Positions 6,103-7,266 of a DNA stretch of 7,266 nucleotides are shown here, one piece after another. A program made the position numbers and the translations under genes. How positions within the stretch are numbered: position 1 is the first letter of the stretch; every line of letters starts with the position of its first letter. Origin of the DNA: an uncultured Actinomycetospora sp. (lineage in GTDB: Bacteria > Actinomycetota > Actinomycetes > Mycobacteriales > Pseudonocardiaceae). The DNA is taken from the NCBI GenBank assembly GCA_902805495.1, contig CADCTH010000123.1:1-7266 (forward strand), read 5' to 3'. The notes beneath the pieces are model-generated. The model was not told the origin of the DNA. It searched no databases and was given only the letters and a program-made list of their open reading frames with translations.

Positions 6103-7266
6103 CTACTTCTTCTTGGCCTTGTCCACCGCGTTCTGGTCGGTCGACAGCGCCGCCACGAAGGCCTCCTGCGGGACGTCGACCCGACCGATGGTCTTCATCC
6201 GCTTCTTGCCCTCCTTCTGCTTCTCGAGCAGCTTGCGCTTGCGGGTGATGTCGCCGCCGTAGCACTTGGAGAGCACGTCCTTGCGGATCGCGCGGATCGT
6301 CTCGCGAGCGATGATCTTGGCCCCGATGGCGGCCTGGATCGGCACCTCGAACTGCTGGCGCGGGATGAGCTCGCGCAGCTTGGTGGCCATCGAGTTGCCG
6401 TACGCGTAGGCGGCGTCGCGGTGCACGATCGCGGAGAACGCGTCGACCGGCTCGCCCTGCAGCAGGATGTCGACCTTCACCAGGTCGGCGGCCTGCTCGC
6501 CGGCGGGCTCGTAGTTCAGCGACGCGTAGCCGCGGGTGCGCGACTTCAGGATGTCGAAGAAGTCGAAGATGATCTCGGCGAGCGGCATCGTGTAGCGCAG
6601 CTCGACCCGGCTGTCGGACAGGTAGTCCATGCCCTCGAGCTGGCCGCGCCGCGACTGGCACAGCTCCATGATCGGGCCGACGAAGTCGGACGGCGCGAGC
6701 ACCGAGACCTTGGTGATCGGCTCGTAGATCGTCGCGACCTTGCCCTCGGGCCAGTCCGCGGGGTTGGTGACCTCGGCCTCGCTGCCGTCGTCGAGCGCGA
6801 GGCGGTAGACGGTGTTGGGTGCGGTGGAGATCAGCTCGAGGCCGTACTCGCGCTCGAGGCGGTCGCGGGTGATCTCGAGGTGCAGCAGGCCGAGGAAGCC
6901 GCAGCGGAACCCGAAGCCCAGCGCCGCGGACGTCTCGGGCTCGTAGGACAGGGCGGCGTCGTTGAGGCGCAGCCGGTCCAGCGCGTCGCGCAGCAGCGGG
7001 TAGTCGGAGCCGTCGATGGGGTAGAGGCCCGAGTAAACCATCGGCTGCGGGTCGCGGTAGCCGCCGAGCGGCTCGGTGGCGCCCTTGCGCTCCCACGTGA
7101 CCGTGTCGCCGACGCGCGACTGCCGGACGTCCTTCACCCCGGTCATGAGGTAGCCGACCTCGCCCACCCCGAGGCCCTGGCAGGGCTTCTGGTCCGGCGA
7201 GATGATCCCGACCTCGAGCAGCTCGTGGACGGCGTTCGTGCTCATCATGCGGATGCGCTCGCGCGG
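6103..7266 (-). CDS. lepA: Elongation factor 4 (LepA) GTPase, C-terminal two thirds (start outside window)
   Basis: The 387 residues present are the C-terminal part of LepA, a ribosome-associated translational GTPase related to EF-G that acts on ribosomes during initiation or elongation. The frame is open through 7266 and reads PRERIRMMSTN at the edge, within the domain II beta barrel. By comparison with the roughly 600-residue family, about 220 N-terminal residues, including the whole GTPase domain, lie off the window. Visible family signatures are YEPETSAALGFGFRCGFLG in domain III, DFFDILKSRTRGYASLNYE in the EF-G-like domain V, and the LepA-specific C-terminal domain with IPRQQFEVPIQAAIGAKIIA, SKCYGGDITRKRKLLEKQ and EGKKRMKTIG. 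The protein ends in KAKKK and a TAG stop. No disruption is seen. It is followed on the same strand by the DEAD-box helicase, another translation-linked gene, but the gap and candidate promoter argue against tight co-transcription. Confidence 0.97.
   Translation of the reverse strand, partial: PRERIRMMSTNAVHELLEVGIISPDQKPCQGLGVGEVGYLMTGVKDVRQSRVGDTVTWERKGATEPLGGYRDPQPMVYSGLYPIDGSDYPLLRDALDRLRLNDAALSYEPETSAALGFGFRCGFLGLLHLEITRDRLEREYGLELISTAPNTVYRLALDDGSEAEVTNPADWPEGKVATIYEPITKVSVLAPSDFVGPIMELCQSRRGQLEGMDYLSDSRVELRYTMPLAEIIFDFFDILKSRTRGYASLNYEPAGEQAADLVKVDILLQGEPVDAFSAIVHRDAAYAYGNSMATKLRELIPRQQFEVPIQAAIGAKIIARETIRAIRKDVLSKCYGGDITRKRKLLEKQKEGKKRMKTIGRVDVPQEAFVAALSTDQNAVDKAKKK

Overview
The window looks like chromosomal DNA from a high-GC actinobacterium. 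Bases are strongly GC-rich, codon third positions are almost all G or C, and GTG starts are used freely. The proteins (LepA, a DEAD-box helicase with a DbpA-type RNA-binding domain, a large FAD/NAD(P)-binding protein, an epoxide-hydrolase-like enzyme, a zinc-less MDR reductase) are typical of actinomycetes. Pseudonocardiales or a relative is a guess from general feel and was not tested.

Layout, left to right. At 1-31 lies the extreme 5' end of a leftward gene that runs off the window. It is divergent from a rightward MDR-family oxidoreductase (154-1119), which seems to be transcribed without a leader. That gene converges on a leftward pair. Between the convergent stop codons sits a perfect 40-bp palindrome (1127-1166), which also encodes the last residues and stop of the hydrolase. 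The leftward pair is a 661-residue FAD/NAD(P)-binding protein (3992-2007) followed by an alpha/beta hydrolase with an Asp nucleophile (2010-1144). Their stop and start overlap as GTGA, so they are almost certainly one translationally coupled operon. Upstream of the pair, an 81-bp gap holds promoter-like hexamers lying inside the loop of a 13-bp inverted repeat.

The right half holds a leftward DEAD-box RNA helicase of the DeaD/CsdA type (5957-4074) and the C-terminal two thirds of leftward lepA (7266-6103, start outside the window). The 145-bp gap between them has a candidate promoter and a leader able to fold into two nested stems just upstream of the helicase start.

Functionally, lepA and the helicase are housekeeping translation and RNA-remodelling genes. 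The flavoprotein and hydrolase are an accessory redox/hydrolysis pair of unknown substrate. The MDR enzyme is an independent reductase. I see no CRISPR, transposase, prophage, tRNA, rRNA or defence system, and nothing that amounts to a new multi-gene system. The most notable signals are small: the palindrome, the repeat-flanked promoter and the structured helicase leader. No gap between genes exceeds 300 bases.
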